36,214 nt of DNA. Source: Desulfobulbaceae bacterium UBA2273 (GTDB lineage: Bacteria > Desulfobacterota > Desulfobulbia > Desulfobulbales > Desulfurivibrionaceae). Under the pieces are notes generated by a model that did no database searches, was not told the origin of the DNA, and saw nothing but the letters and a program-made list of their open reading frames with translations. A program made the translations under genes and the position numbers. Below are positions 17,245 to 24,837 of the stretch, in pieces (positions within the stretch are counted from its first letter, which is position 1; every line of letters begins with the position of its first letter). The stretch lies in contig DDWZ01000003.1 in assembly GCA_002347095.1 (NCBI GenBank), forward strand, positions 1 to 36,214, in the 5' to 3' direction.

Positions 17245-17773
17245 GGGCGATAAACTCCGTCCGCTCCAGCGCCATTTCCATATAAAACCGATGGGTCTCC
17301 AGGCTGAAGACCAGCCGCCGGTTGTCCTGAAAATCAAGATCCGGGGTAAGGGTGATGGCGGTATTGAGAGACAACGCCTTGGGCTGGCCGATGTAGGAGG
17401 TGAGATCGAACTTGCTTTCCACCATCTGCATGGCCTTGCCCATGAACTGGTTGGTCATCTCCCCCATGGTGTCAACCACCTCGGCGGAGGTGGAATCCTG
17501 GGCCAGATCGTTCTCGGACATCCCCATGGCAAGCATGTAACTGCGGTAGAGTTCCATGGCTGCGCCTGCGGAAAAATTCACCACCACCAAACCGTTATAA
17601 TCCCCGCTGAACTGCACGAAGCAGCCGACTTCCGGCCGCAGGCTGACCTTGGGAATAACCTGAACGGTCTTTGAATACTTGACGGATTTTTTGGTGCTTT
17701 TATCCAAGGTCTTCTTGACGGCCTGACAGAAAATCTCGGCGATTATGTCAATGGTTGCCTGTTTTTCGCTCAT
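17240..17773 (-). CDS. CheX-like chemotaxis phosphatase family protein
   Basis: The 177-residue protein looks like the CheX/CheC fold: an alpha-beta layout with FVQFSGDYNGLVVVNFSAGAAM and then the motif MGEMTNQFMGKAM with E105 and N108 in the E-x-x-N order of CheX active sites, followed by a long amphipathic end. CheX proteins dephosphorylate CheY-like receivers. The start at 17773 follows GGGGAGG at a normal distance, which excludes a longer upstream frame. It stands alone, with no chemotaxis genes beside it. The last codon and stop lie in the inverted-repeat element, so the C-terminus may have been changed by its insertion. Similarity to the family is by motif only. Confidence 0.7.
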   Translation of the reverse strand: MSEKQATIDIIAEIFCQAVKKTLDKSTKKSVKYSKTVQVIPKVSLRPEVGCFVQFSGDYNGLVVVNFSAGAAMELYRSYMLAMGMSENDLAQDSTSAEVVDTMGEMTNQFMGKAMQMVESKFDLTSYIGQPKALSLNTAITLTPDLDFQDNRRLVFSLETHRFYMEMALERTEFIAL

Positions 17774-17901
17774 CACTATTCCTCCCCGATGGCCAAGGCC
17801 TGTCGGCGCTGTTAATTCCAGAGGCCTGCACGATGGCCATCCGCCCGCCATCATGTTCGTTTCCACGTTCGATTGTGTCTCGGACTGCTACCAGAATTGC
17901 C

Positions 17902-17937
17902 AAAAAAGGGTTTCCAGGCCTTGGCCCGGAAACCCTT
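17902..17937 (-). terminator. Original tRNA-Leu terminator, now outside the left att site
   Basis: AAGGGTTTCC and GGAAACCCTT (17906-17915 and 17928-17937) form a 10-bp stem followed on the minus strand by six T. It sits just beyond the 3' end of the truncated tRNA copy, so it is the chromosome's original terminator, cut off from the tRNA by the element. Confidence 0.75.
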
Positions 17938-17947
17938 GTCATACCTA

Positions 17948-18005
17948 TGGTGCCCAGGACGAGAATCGAACTCGTACGGGGCAAGCCCCGAGGGATTTTA
18001 AGTCC
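17948..18005 (-). repeat. Left attachment repeat (3' part of tRNA-Leu)
   Basis: These 58 bp are identical to 24915-24972. They contain the CCA end, T-arm, variable arm and part of the anticodon arm of tRNA-Leu(UAA), and then diverge. This is the disrupted left junction of the integrated element. Confidence 0.93.
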
Positions 18006-18017
18006 GAAAAATAACCA

Positions 18018-18148
18018 TCACAGGGTTTCACCTGGAGTCACTAACATATTGACTATTCAATGCTTTAACAAGTAATCTACTTCACAGAGTTTCACACAGT
18101 TTCCTCCCCATTCACGTTACAAGTGGGGAGAGGGTGGGGAGAAAAATA
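18018..18148. repeat. Candidate integrase arm sites, left end
   Basis: TCACAGRGTTTCAC occurs twice (18018-18031 and 18082-18095). A tandem TGGGGAGAGGGTGGGGAGA at 18124-18142 is nearly repeated at the right end (24838-24856). Short direct repeats near both att sites are what tyrosine integrases of this size use as arm-type sites. Confidence 0.45.
18049..18078 (+). promoter_or_regulatory. Promoter of the integrase gene
   Basis: TTGACT (18049-18054) and TAATCT (18073-18078) are 18 bp apart, about 100 bp upstream of the integrase ATG. They lie between the two TCACAGRGTTTCAC repeats, so integrase may repress itself. Confidence 0.5.
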
Positions 18149-18179
18149 CCCGAGGGATTTTTTTTGTCAAGGAGCTTAT

Positions 18180-19394
18180 ATGGCAAAATGGAAGTCAAGC
18201 GGTACCCGAGGAGTCAGGTACTACGAGCACGAAACCCGGCGCCACGGTGTAAAAAAGGACAGATACTTCGCAATCCGGTACCAGGTGGACGGGCAGAGAC
18301 ACGAAGAAGGGCTTGGGTGGGCGTCGAAAGGTTGGTCGGAAGCAAAGGCAGCGGCCGAGCTCGCCGACCTGAAAAAATCCGCCACCACCGGTAGTGGACC
18401 GCGCACCCTCAAAGAAAAACGGGCCGGCCAGGCGCGGGAGTTAGCCGTCCAGCAGGCCGAAAGGTTGTCACTTTCAGAATTCTGGATCCAGGATTACTTT
18501 AACCACCTCAAGGCCAGGTTGCCCAACATAACATCCTGGAGCAAGGAAGAGTACCATTTCCAGAAGCACATCAGCCCCACCATGGGTAATAAATCGCTGA
18601 AAATGATCATGCCGGAAGACGTGGAAAGGATGCTGGACAGCATGCGAGCGCGGGGACTGTCTCCGCGCACCCAGCAATACGCGGTCGGCACCCTCTACCG
18701 CATATGGAAACTGGCCGCCAAGCGGAAGTTGGTCAAGGCTGGCGATAATCCGGCCGCCGGCGTACAGTTGCCCAAGGTGAACAATACCCGCCTCCGGGTA
18801 CTCACCCCGCAGGAATTGAAAGAAATTCTCGCCTATCTGGCCGTGACCGATCCAGCAGCCCATGATATTACGCTGTTTTGCGCTTATGTCGGGTGCCGAT
18901 TCTCAGAGGCCGCCCGGCTTACCTGGGAACATGTAGATCTTGTCCGCGGTGCTGCTCTTTTCCCCGATACGAAAAACCACGAGACACGGGAAATCTATCT
19001 GGTACCCGAAATCATGGCCATGCTTGAACGTCGGGGCATCGGCGGCACAGGGGAGCGTGTTTTCATCAAGCGTGACGGCACGATTCATCGCGAGCCGCCC
19101 TCCGCGTTTCGGACGGCGGTAAACAGTCTCAAGTTAAACGCGGATAGAGGCCCCCGGGATCGCGTGTCATTCCACAGCTTGCGACATACAGCCGCAACGT
19201 TGGCAGCGCGGCGCGGGGTGCCGGTGAAGGATCTGCAGATACTATTCGGTTGGAAGACGGCCGCGATGGTTTTTCGATATGCCAAGGGGGATGAAAGTAT
19301 CCAGCGGCGGGCTATGCAGGGCCTGGCTCAATCCTTGACGGCCGAAGAGGCAAAGGTATTGCCCTTGCTCAAGAGTGGAACGACCGCATCCTAG
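18180..19394 (+). CDS. Tyrosine-type site-specific integrase
   Basis: The 404-residue protein is a phage-type tyrosine recombinase. The catalytic set is complete: R240 in CAYVGCRFSEA, K265 in the beta-hairpin region DTKNHETREI, H332-x-x-R335 in FHSLRHTAATLAARRG, W358 in FGWKT in place of the second H, and nucleophile Y367 in FRYAKG. An N-terminal arm-binding part (VRYYEHETRRHGVKKDRYFAIRYQVDGQRHEEGLGWASKGWSEAKA) and a SAM-like core-binding region (about 98-185) precede it. The ATG at 18180 has AAGGAG five bases upstream; an earlier in-frame ATG lacks one. It sits 174 bp from the tRNA-derived left repeat, as expected for the enzyme that recombines att sites. Confidence 0.94.
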   Translation: MAKWKSSGTRGVRYYEHETRRHGVKKDRYFAIRYQVDGQRHEEGLGWASKGWSEAKAAAELADLKKSATTGSGPRTLKEKRAGQARELAVQQAERLSLSEFWIQDYFNHLKARLPNITSWSKEEYHFQKHISPTMGNKSLKMIMPEDVERMLDSMRARGLSPRTQQYAVGTLYRIWKLAAKRKLVKAGDNPAAGVQLPKVNNTRLRVLTPQELKEILAYLAVTDPAAHDITLFCAYVGCRFSEAARLTWEHVDLVRGAALFPDTKNHETREIYLVPEIMAMLERRGIGGTGERVFIKRDGTIHREPPSAFRTAVNSLKLNADRGPRDRVSFHSLRHTAATLAARRGVPVKDLQILFGWKTAAMVFRYAKGDESIQRRAMQGLAQSLTAEEAKVLPLLKSGTTAS

Positions 19395-19919
19395 CCCCAT
19401 TACGTCCGATGCGCTATGCGCGCTGGCTTGATCGTCGCCGATCCGCAAGAGCGGTCAACTGCTGCTTTGAAGGTGATGGAATGCTATTGGGAAGGGCTGG
19501 GGAAGACGACAAGGGCAGGAGGCCTCGGCCAAGATCGAGGGGGGCATTCGGGCAGCGATCGGCTTCAGCCAGCAAGCTGGCAGCGCCGATTTTCTCCGAC
19601 CAGGCTTTCCCGCTTCGATATCCAGGCCCTCCAGGCTTTTTTTGATTTTTGTGATTGTCACAGATAAAACCGAAGGTTCGGGCTCCCGGCACAGCCGGCC
19701 GGGGATCCTCTCGAAGCAAATGGCCGCTCGTGGCCCGGTAGGGCCGCGTGAAGGGCATCGTTGCCCGAGGGGCGAGAAAAGAGACGGCCCAGAGGCAAAA
19801 TCGCCCTGAGGGGCCGCAGAGGTCCCTTTCCGGCCTCTCTCCTTGGTTCCCCCTTCAAGGGCGGCAGTTCAACGGACTGGCGGATCAAGAAGGGGCCTCT
19901 TGCGCGCATAGCGCGAAGG
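19395..19919. other. 525-bp stretch without a supported gene, inside the element
   Basis: Several overlapping short open frames exist on both strands but none has a recognisable domain, a ribosome site or codon use like the neighbours. The stretch is rich in short GC palindromes (for example around 19690-19830). It separates the convergent integrase and DUF3987 genes. It may be a decayed gene or a spacer. Confidence 0.5.
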
Positions 19920-21167
19920 TCAAGCAGCGGCCAGGTGTCGGCGGGGGCGCCGTGCAGTTTCCTCGACTCCCAAAATAGAGAAAATGAATCTGGCCATGGC
20001 TGCCGAAGTGATGAGCCGGGTTTTCGAGATCACGGCCCGGGTGGTGACCGGCTGGCCAGCAGCTCGCAGGCGCTGAATGATTTCCTCGACGGCATCAATG
20101 GCTCGGGAGATATCGCTTTGAGAACACATTTCCAGCACTTCTGCGGCATCGGCCAACTGCATCTCAAGCAAACGGGCGGCCCAACCATAATCTTCTTTGG
20201 AAAGTATTGGATCAGCCGCCAGTCCCCGAATAACATGGTAGACAAGAGCGTATTTGTGGCCGCGCCACATCACCCGCCGGAAAAATGATTCATCCAGGGC
20301 CAGCCCGCCGGACAGTTTTTTGAAGGCCGTCAAGAAGACTTCCTCTGCCTCCGGGGAAGTGTGGTATTCGGTCTTGAGATCCGCAGTCATGGCCTTGAAC
20401 CTGGCGGCCCAATCGAGGGACTCGACGGCCCAAAAGGGAAAATTTCGCCACGGTCGGGCCGGGTCGGGCAGCGCTAGGACAAAACCGAATCGCTGTGCGA
20501 AGCCATCGAGCAAGCTTTCTGGTGATATGCCTTCAACGAATGGCTGAAGGGCTGTGAACCCAAGCAGCCCCAACACCGGTTTTTCGATGGTGATTACGTC
20601 CTTTTTGGTGCTGCGCTCAATAGTAGAGTTGTCATAGCATTGCAAAAGGTATCCTTTCAGATCCTCAAGCGGTCCTGGTTGTTCGATTTTTTTTAGCAAC
20701 TGGTAAAACTCATCCTTAATCCACAGAGAACGGGGCCTTTCCGCGAATTCCTGCAACCAGGCGGCGGCAGAGGCTGCACCACTTTCCATGATCGGCACCA
20801 CCCCTTCCAGGCCTGCGCCAATTTTTTTCTGCGTCCACGTTTTTCCTCCACAGGAGGGAGCCAGGACGATTGACCAGAAATCCGCTTCGATTCGCTCCCC
20901 CCGGAAATGAATCATGGAGCCTTTATTGATCAGCGCCCCAGCCACGAAATGAATGAAGGTGGAAAGGGGGATCTCTAGAGGAATATTTGTCTTGCCCTGA
21001 AACTCTTCGATGATCGCCTCCAACAGGCTGCCGGGCGGTACGCACGGCATACCGCGCCACTCCCCGGCCTTTTTGCGCCGGCGGGCAACAAAAGCCACCC
21101 GGGCATAATCGCGGGCATCGGCGGGGAGGCTTGAGAATAAGGGAATCTGTTTCGGTTTTCTGGCCAT
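19920..21167 (-). CDS. DUF3987-type protein (replication-like P-loop protein)
   Basis: The 415 residues resemble DUF3987 proteins of mobile elements: a Walker-A-like loop APSCGGKTW (about 103-111), a Walker-B-like LWIKDEF, an arginine-rich GFAQRFGFVLALP, and a long helical C-terminus. Members are often found next to primase or replication genes of phages and integrative elements, and are thought to be helicase-like. The start at the second of two ATGs (21167) is 7 nt from AAGGAG. The promoter side is the repeat-rich region 21184-21395, so this protein may act at, or be controlled by, those repeats. A stand-alone role as replication initiator is inference. Confidence 0.7.
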   Translation of the reverse strand: MARKPKQIPLFSSLPADARDYARVAFVARRRKKAGEWRGMPCVPPGSLLEAIIEEFQGKTNIPLEIPLSTFIHFVAGALINKGSMIHFRGERIEADFWSIVLAPSCGGKTWTQKKIGAGLEGVVPIMESGAASAAAWLQEFAERPRSLWIKDEFYQLLKKIEQPGPLEDLKGYLLQCYDNSTIERSTKKDVITIEKPVLGLLGFTALQPFVEGISPESLLDGFAQRFGFVLALPDPARPWRNFPFWAVESLDWAARFKAMTADLKTEYHTSPEAEEVFLTAFKKLSGGLALDESFFRRVMWRGHKYALVYHVIRGLAADPILSKEDYGWAARLLEMQLADAAEVLEMCSQSDISRAIDAVEEIIQRLRAAGQPVTTRAVISKTRLITSAAMARFIFSILGVEETARRPRRHLAAA

Positions 21168-21183
21168 CATCCAACTCCTTTTT

Positions 21184-21395
21184 GCTGACGGGGTGCTGAC
21201 GTTTAACCCCCAAACGTCAGCAAAAAGCCGTTATTTACCCCCCCCTATGAAATGTCAGCACTTTAGGGGGGTTTTGAACCGCCACCCCTTGCCCTGCAAA
21301 GGGTGGCATCTCTTTTGCATTAACGTCAGCACTTTGTCAGCAAATAGCGTTTTTGGGGCCGATCGGCGGAAAAGTTTTGCTGACGTTTTGCTGAC
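21184..21395. repeat. Iteron-like array of eight GCTGAC motifs
   Basis: GCTGAC occurs on the plus strand at 21184, 21195, 21379 and 21390. Its complement GTCAGC occurs at 21216, 21254, 21325 and 21336. Extended copies read TTTTGCTGACGTT or inverse. Pairs are spaced 11 bp, one helix turn. A C-run/G-run inverted repeat (21239-21280) surrounds the fourth copy, and another dyad (GCCACCCCTT/AAAGGGTGGC) lies near 21281-21306. The layout is two direct, four inverse, two direct. This suits an origin of replication or a multi-site operator. Confidence 0.7.
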
Positions 21396-21407
21396 GTTGT
21401 GTTGTTT

Positions 21408-21839
21408 TTACATCCCTGGTGCCGGGGTTTTCCCCTTCGGCTTGTCCTGCTTGGGTAGCTGTTGGACGGCACGAACGCGCTTCATCCGCTCGGCGAACCC
21501 CTCCCCTTCGGCCTGTTGCCGCTCATTGGCGGTCACCATGACCGAAAGAATGCGCCGGGCCATAGCTAGGTGCATTTGATCCACTGCCCCAGCAGCGGCC
21601 AGAACAAAGGACAGGTATGCCAAGCTGGTGGCTATGTCGTGGATTGCCGGGGTGTCGCTGCTGGCCTGGCGCTGGCCCGCCCATATTTCGGCGGCCGAGG
21701 ATCTAGCCTTGACTCGCCGCATCAACCAGTCCAGCCACTCCAGAAACTCCTGGGCCTCGGCCTCCGTGTCGAAAGGCAAATCCCCGACGAAAAAAACCTG
21801 CCGGCCATCTTCAATCCCGCTCATGACTTTCATTTCCAT
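21408..21839 (-). CDS. Hypothetical protein of the mobilizable element
   Basis: A 143-residue frame with a good start (AAGGAG, 6 nt before the ATG at 21839). I do not recognise a family. The first 40 residues include a short beta segment (GRQVFFVGDLPF) and EAEAQEFLEWLDWLM. The middle holds a helical stretch IATSLAYLSFVLAAAGAVDQMHLAMARRIL, and the tail is basic and Pro/Lys-rich (LPKQDKPKGKTPAPGM), so nucleic-acid contact is possible. It lies between the iteron-like array and the 51-residue gene, on the same strand as mobV. EFLEWLDWL echoes EAFLDWLIL in the 51-residue protein. Confidence 0.6.
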   Translation of the reverse strand: MEMKVMSGIEDGRQVFFVGDLPFDTEAEAQEFLEWLDWLMRRVKARSSAAEIWAGQRQASSDTPAIHDIATSLAYLSFVLAAAGAVDQMHLAMARRILSVMVTANERQQAEGEGFAERMKRVRAVQQLPKQDKPKGKTPAPGM

Positions 21840-21881
21840 TTTTTACTCCTTTTTCTCGTTAAAATGACAAGCATAGAAAGC

Positions 21882-22037
21882 CTATGCTTTAGCTTTTACG
21901 CCCCTGCACAGGGGAGGCAGACCCATGGAAAGCGGGAAAAGCACCGCCAGGATGAGCCAGTCCAAAAAAGCCTCGTTTTCTGCCGGATCGTCAAAAACAT
22001 CAACCTGCATCGAGTCGAAATTTTTCATCTTTTCCAT
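21882..22037 (-). CDS. 51-residue protein with one membrane-like segment
   Basis: An ATG at 22037 preceded by AAAAAGGAG at 7 nt opens a 51-residue frame that stops at a TAG at 21882. The frame runs MEKMKNFDSM, then a short acidic part, then a hydrophobic stretch FLDWLILAVLFPLSMGLPPL (about 24-43), and ends basic. It fills the gap between mobV (23 bp away) and the 143-residue gene, in one transcription unit with them. No family recognised. The acidic amphipathic head with a single membrane segment resembles many small element-borne proteins. Confidence 0.55.
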   Translation of the reverse strand: MEKMKNFDSMQVDVFDDPAENEAFLDWLILAVLFPLSMGLPPLCRGVKAKA

Positions 22038-22059
22038 GTGTTCTCTCCTTTTTGGGTTG

Positions 22060-23550
22060 TTATGATGGCCTGGGCGGAGACCAGCCGCCTGGTTTTTTTT
22101 CTTTGGCCGGCGCGGGCCGCATGGCCATGCGTTCGTGGCGCTCTTTGGCCTCGGCTGCCTCCCTGCGCTCCGCCTCGGCCTCGGAGACTTCCCGGCGCAG
22201 CATCTCCGCGATGGCTTTTTCCCTTTCTTCCTCCTGGCTATAACGGTAACGCGCCACCACCTCGACGGGGCAAGACGCGATCAACTTTTTCTCAGCCAGC
22301 GCAAGGCTTTTTTGCTCGGCTCTGGCCGCCGCCAGGGCGGCTTCGGCCTCGCGCAACTTGGAGGAAACACGGGCTTTCTCGAGCAGATGCCAAGGCTTGA
22401 GCTCGGCGGCTTGACCGCGCAAATAATCGACTTGGCGGTCCCATTGGTTTTCTGCTTTCCCGGCCTCTCGTTGGCCATTCTCGATCCGCCGCAAGGCTTC
22501 GCCTCCCTGGCGCGAGGTTTCGACCGCTTGGCGACGGACTTCGGCCGGGTACATCAAGTAATCATATTTCCTTGCCAGCTCCCGGCGGCGCTCGGCCTGG
22601 TTGTAGGACAGTTCCTTGGGCGGAATCAGAAACTCATCTCTCTTTTTTTCCCAGATTTTTTGGCGCTCGATCGACATCCGGCCTGCGGATATGCGGTCCT
22701 GGGAGGTCTGATGAATTTCTTTTGCCCGCTGCTTATCTTGTTTTTTAACTTCCATGATAATTTCCTCCAGCTCTCGGCGCGCTTTTTTATGACGCTCGGC
22801 TTCAACCTCGGCCAGATGCGCTGCCTGTTCCAGGTTTCCCTGGGCCAGATCTACCAGTTCCCCGGCCCGTTGCAGCCGTGCCAGCTCGCATGCCATGAGT
22901 TTTGCAGCGGCCTGTTCCGCTTTCCATTCCCCTCGGGTCAGCCGGCGCCGGCCTGGGCCAAGGCGGGTGAGACCGTGAAATTTTCCGACCTCCTCATGAA
23001 AATCGTCCTGCCACTGGCGCATGGCGTCTCGGTACGCTTCGTTTCGCTTTTTGCTGCCCCCTTTCTGACCACGAACATGATCAATAGCCGCCTTCCCGAC
23101 GTGCACCGCCCCGAATCGCTCACCGGGGCGTGGAACACAAAAAAAATGAATGTGGGGGTGCCTCTCGTCGACATGCTCCACCACAGACAAAAGCCGCTTT
23201 TCATATTTTTTTTTCAACCACTCGATTGAAGAGTCACGGAACGACGCCCATTCTGATGTCGGTTGGCTATCCGGCCAAGTAATTACCCCCGCAGCCAGCA
23301 TGCACCCATCTTTTCGCAGCCGCCGGCCTTGTGCATCTTGGGCTTGTGTCGCCCATGCCTCTGCCTCTTCCAGGGCTTGCCTGGGCCTGTCCCCGAAGAG
23401 TAACTGAGGAGGGCAGGGAGTATCGATGTGATGGCAGGCCTCCGGATCGCGCTCCGCCTCCGCGACGATCTCCGCCGCGTTCCACTTTTTACCTCCGCCC
23501 TTCGACCTGGCCCACGAATCCAAGTGCAAAAATTGATACCCCTCGCCCAT
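22060..23550 (-). CDS. MobV-family relaxase (Mob_Pre)
   Basis: Relaxases nick the origin of transfer and stay on the 5' end of the DNA during mobilization. The 496-residue protein has the MobV/Pre signature at about 126-140: HVDERHPHIHFFCVP, a histidine-rich metal site with D and E before it. The N-terminal GYQFLHLDSW is less typical of the usual first motif. From about 230 to 480 it is long and very charged, with coiled-coil character (many E, K, R, Q). The start follows GGGAGG at 8 nt. An oriT-like palindrome cluster lies 26-66 bp upstream of its start (23576-23616). There are no transfer-pore genes, so the element relies on a helper. Confidence 0.85.
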   Translation of the reverse strand: MGEGYQFLHLDSWARSKGGGKKWNAAEIVAEAERDPEACHHIDTPCPPQLLFGDRPRQALEEAEAWATQAQDAQGRRLRKDGCMLAAGVITWPDSQPTSEWASFRDSSIEWLKKKYEKRLLSVVEHVDERHPHIHFFCVPRPGERFGAVHVGKAAIDHVRGQKGGSKKRNEAYRDAMRQWQDDFHEEVGKFHGLTRLGPGRRRLTRGEWKAEQAAAKLMACELARLQRAGELVDLAQGNLEQAAHLAEVEAERHKKARRELEEIIMEVKKQDKQRAKEIHQTSQDRISAGRMSIERQKIWEKKRDEFLIPPKELSYNQAERRRELARKYDYLMYPAEVRRQAVETSRQGGEALRRIENGQREAGKAENQWDRQVDYLRGQAAELKPWHLLEKARVSSKLREAEAALAAARAEQKSLALAEKKLIASCPVEVVARYRYSQEEEREKAIAEMLRREVSEAEAERREAAEAKERHERMAMRPAPAKEKKPGGWSPPRPS

Positions 23551-23575
23551 GTTTTTAGCCTCCCGCAGGGACCGC

Positions 23576-23616
23576 GCTTATCCCCCTTGGGGGATAAGCT
23601 AGTCGGTCACTAGCTT
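23576..23616. other. Candidate origin of transfer: two overlapping hairpins
   Basis: A perfect 11-bp palindrome GCTTATCCCCC / GGGGGATAAGC (23576-23599, 2-nt loop) overlaps a second one, AAGCTAGT / ACTAGCTT (23596-23603 and 23609-23616). AAGC is shared, so the hairpins exclude each other. Such overlapping palindromes just in front of a MobV gene recall the oriT of pMV158-type plasmids. The nick site cannot be placed. Confidence 0.55.
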
Positions 23617-23630
23617 TTGCTTTTGCCCTT

Positions 23631-24365
23631 TTACGCAGCCAGCAAACCGGCCAATAAACCTGCCATCGCCCCTAACATAATTGAGTAGCATATCCACCAC
23701 TTTACGTGTGTCGCTTTGCGGACCAAGACGGCCTCGCGTTCTGCCCTGGCAGCATGGGCAGCTTGACGTTTTGCGGGGGCCAGGGCCATGGCCTCCCGCC
23801 AGATCGCAAACCGCCTGGCAATTTCGCCAGCAGCCGACTCTGCCGAAATTTCTGTGTCTGCCAGCAGCTCCGCGGCCTGGCAGAAAGCCCAGTCCAGCGC
23901 CTGGCCTGGGGTGCAGGGGTGATCTCCAAAACAGTCATGCAAATCGTACAAATCTGCATGCCATGCCCAGGGGCGGCCGCCTTCTCGCTCCCCAGCCCGC
24001 AGAAAAAGAAGGAGCTGAAGAGCAAAAAACACCGGTCCGTGGCTCCCTCCAATTTCGTCGACTGGCAGCTTACTCAAAAATCGGTGCGCAATTTCGTGAA
24101 GATATGTTCCCCTCAGTTTCTCTACCATCACCCAGGATTCCTGCCCCAGGGGGGCATCGAAATGTATAGTTACCTCCCTAAACTCTGCCATATCCTGCCA
24201 CGAACAAAATCCACCCCACGTTGCCCCTGCCGGCCGCCTGGCGAGCCGGACCGGCGGCGGATTTTCGATCCGCAAAGGCCGCAAAAATTCCGAGGACAGC
24301 GCCTCGGCGAGGGCCGAAGGCGGCTCGATTTCCTTCAAGGCAAGGACTTTAGGGGCGGTGGTCAT
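23631..24365 (-). CDS. Membrane-anchored HExxH metallopeptidase-like protein
   Basis: The 244-residue protein has a zinc-protease motif TYLHEIAHRFL (H90, E91, H94) and, 15 residues on, GSHGPVFFAL (H109), the spacing of a SprT-like third ligand. The N-terminal half (about 40-85) is beta-rich with a WGGFCSWQDM segment. Then a CPAW-rich helical part (about 130-215) leads to one C-terminal membrane segment KWWICYSIMLGAMAGLLAGLLAA (about 222-244) which would anchor it with the catalytic part in the cytoplasm. The 3' end lies directly beside the oriT candidate, and its ATG overlaps the regulator stop by 4 nt. No known substrate; possible roles are protection after transfer or cleavage of a host factor, both inferred. 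Confidence 0.65.
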   Translation of the reverse strand: MTTAPKVLALKEIEPPSALAEALSSEFLRPLRIENPPPVRLARRPAGATWGGFCSWQDMAEFREVTIHFDAPLGQESWVMVEKLRGTYLHEIAHRFLSKLPVDEIGGSHGPVFFALQLLLFLRAGEREGGRPWAWHADLYDLHDCFGDHPCTPGQALDWAFCQAAELLADTEISAESAAGEIARRFAIWREAMALAPAKRQAAHAARAEREAVLVRKATHVKWWICYSIMLGAMAGLLAGLLAA

Positions 24366-24586
24366 TGCTGCCCCTGCACCCTGGCCCGCAGCCAGGCGAC
24401 CAAATCAGAAACCGGGTAAAAAACTATCTGGGCTCCCATTTTTACCTGCGGCGGACCCTCTCCCTTTGATGCGAGATTGGCAAGCGTTCTGGGATTCAGA
24501 AGCCCGCCAGAAAATTTGTAGACCTCCTTCCTCGTCACTACAGCAGAAGGCCATTTCTCTTCCATTTGTGCATAGATGTCTTTCAT
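24362..24586 (-). CDS. AlpA-like HTH regulator / excisionase
   Basis: The 74-residue protein has a winged-helix region of the AlpA/MerR-like excisionase kind: AVVTRKEVYKFSGGLLNPRTLANLASKGEGPPQVKMGAQIVFYPVSDLVAWLRARV. Such proteins bend DNA as recombination directionality factors or activate the integrase gene. The ATG at 24586 follows GGGAG at 8 nt; a longer frame exists upstream. It lies near the right att site, opposite the integrase. Five copies of TTAGGATAG are upstream, and the gene overlaps the next one by 4 nt. It is probably the Xis of this element. Confidence 0.75.
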   Translation of the reverse strand: MKDIYAQMEEKWPSAVVTRKEVYKFSGGLLNPRTLANLASKGEGPPQVKMGAQIVFYPVSDLVAWLRARVQGQQ

Positions 24587-24620
24587 GATGTCGTCTCCCT
24601 GGGGTGCAAACTGTGAATCC

Positions 24621-24649
24621 AGGGTAACACTCGGGATAGATCTTTGCAA
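24621..24649 (-). promoter_or_regulatory. Possible promoter of the AlpA-like gene
   Basis: On the minus strand TTGCAA (24644-24649) and TACCCT (24621-24626) are 17 bp apart, 35 bp before the start and just downstream of the TTAGGATAG array. Confidence 0.4.
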
Positions 24650-24675
24650 ATATTTTATTCAGTCATTCCAATAGC

Positions 24676-24755
24676 TTAGGATAGGATTAGGATAGATTTT
24701 TTGCGCCACCTGCCCTATCCTAATAGGGTTAGGATAGGGCAGGTGGCTATCCTAA
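24676..24755. repeat. TTAGGATAG array with a perfect 19-bp palindrome
   Basis: Five copies of TTAGGATAG (or inverse) lie at 24676, 24687, 24715, 24729 and 24747; the first two are 11 bp apart. The third and fourth sit inside a perfect palindrome with arms 24705-24723 and 24729-24747 (GCCACCTGCCCTATCCTAA and its complement) and a 5-nt TAGGG loop. Likely binding sites of the AlpA-like protein. The 24587-24914 gap shows no gene. Confidence 0.7.
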
Positions 24756-24837
24756 CCTAACAAAGACAAGAAAGAATAAGATGGTTAGGCGAATAAAAAA
24801 TGATCCTGAAGGGAAAATCACCACAAGAAAATAAAAA

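Noticed and set aside
19414..19758. Minus-strand frame of 114 codons beyond the integrase gene
   Set aside because: No ribosome site, no domain, and overlapping frames of equal quality on both strands.
21184..21395. CRISPR array
   Set aside because: Repeats are only 6-13 bp, occur in both orientations and have no regular spacer length; no cas gene is present.
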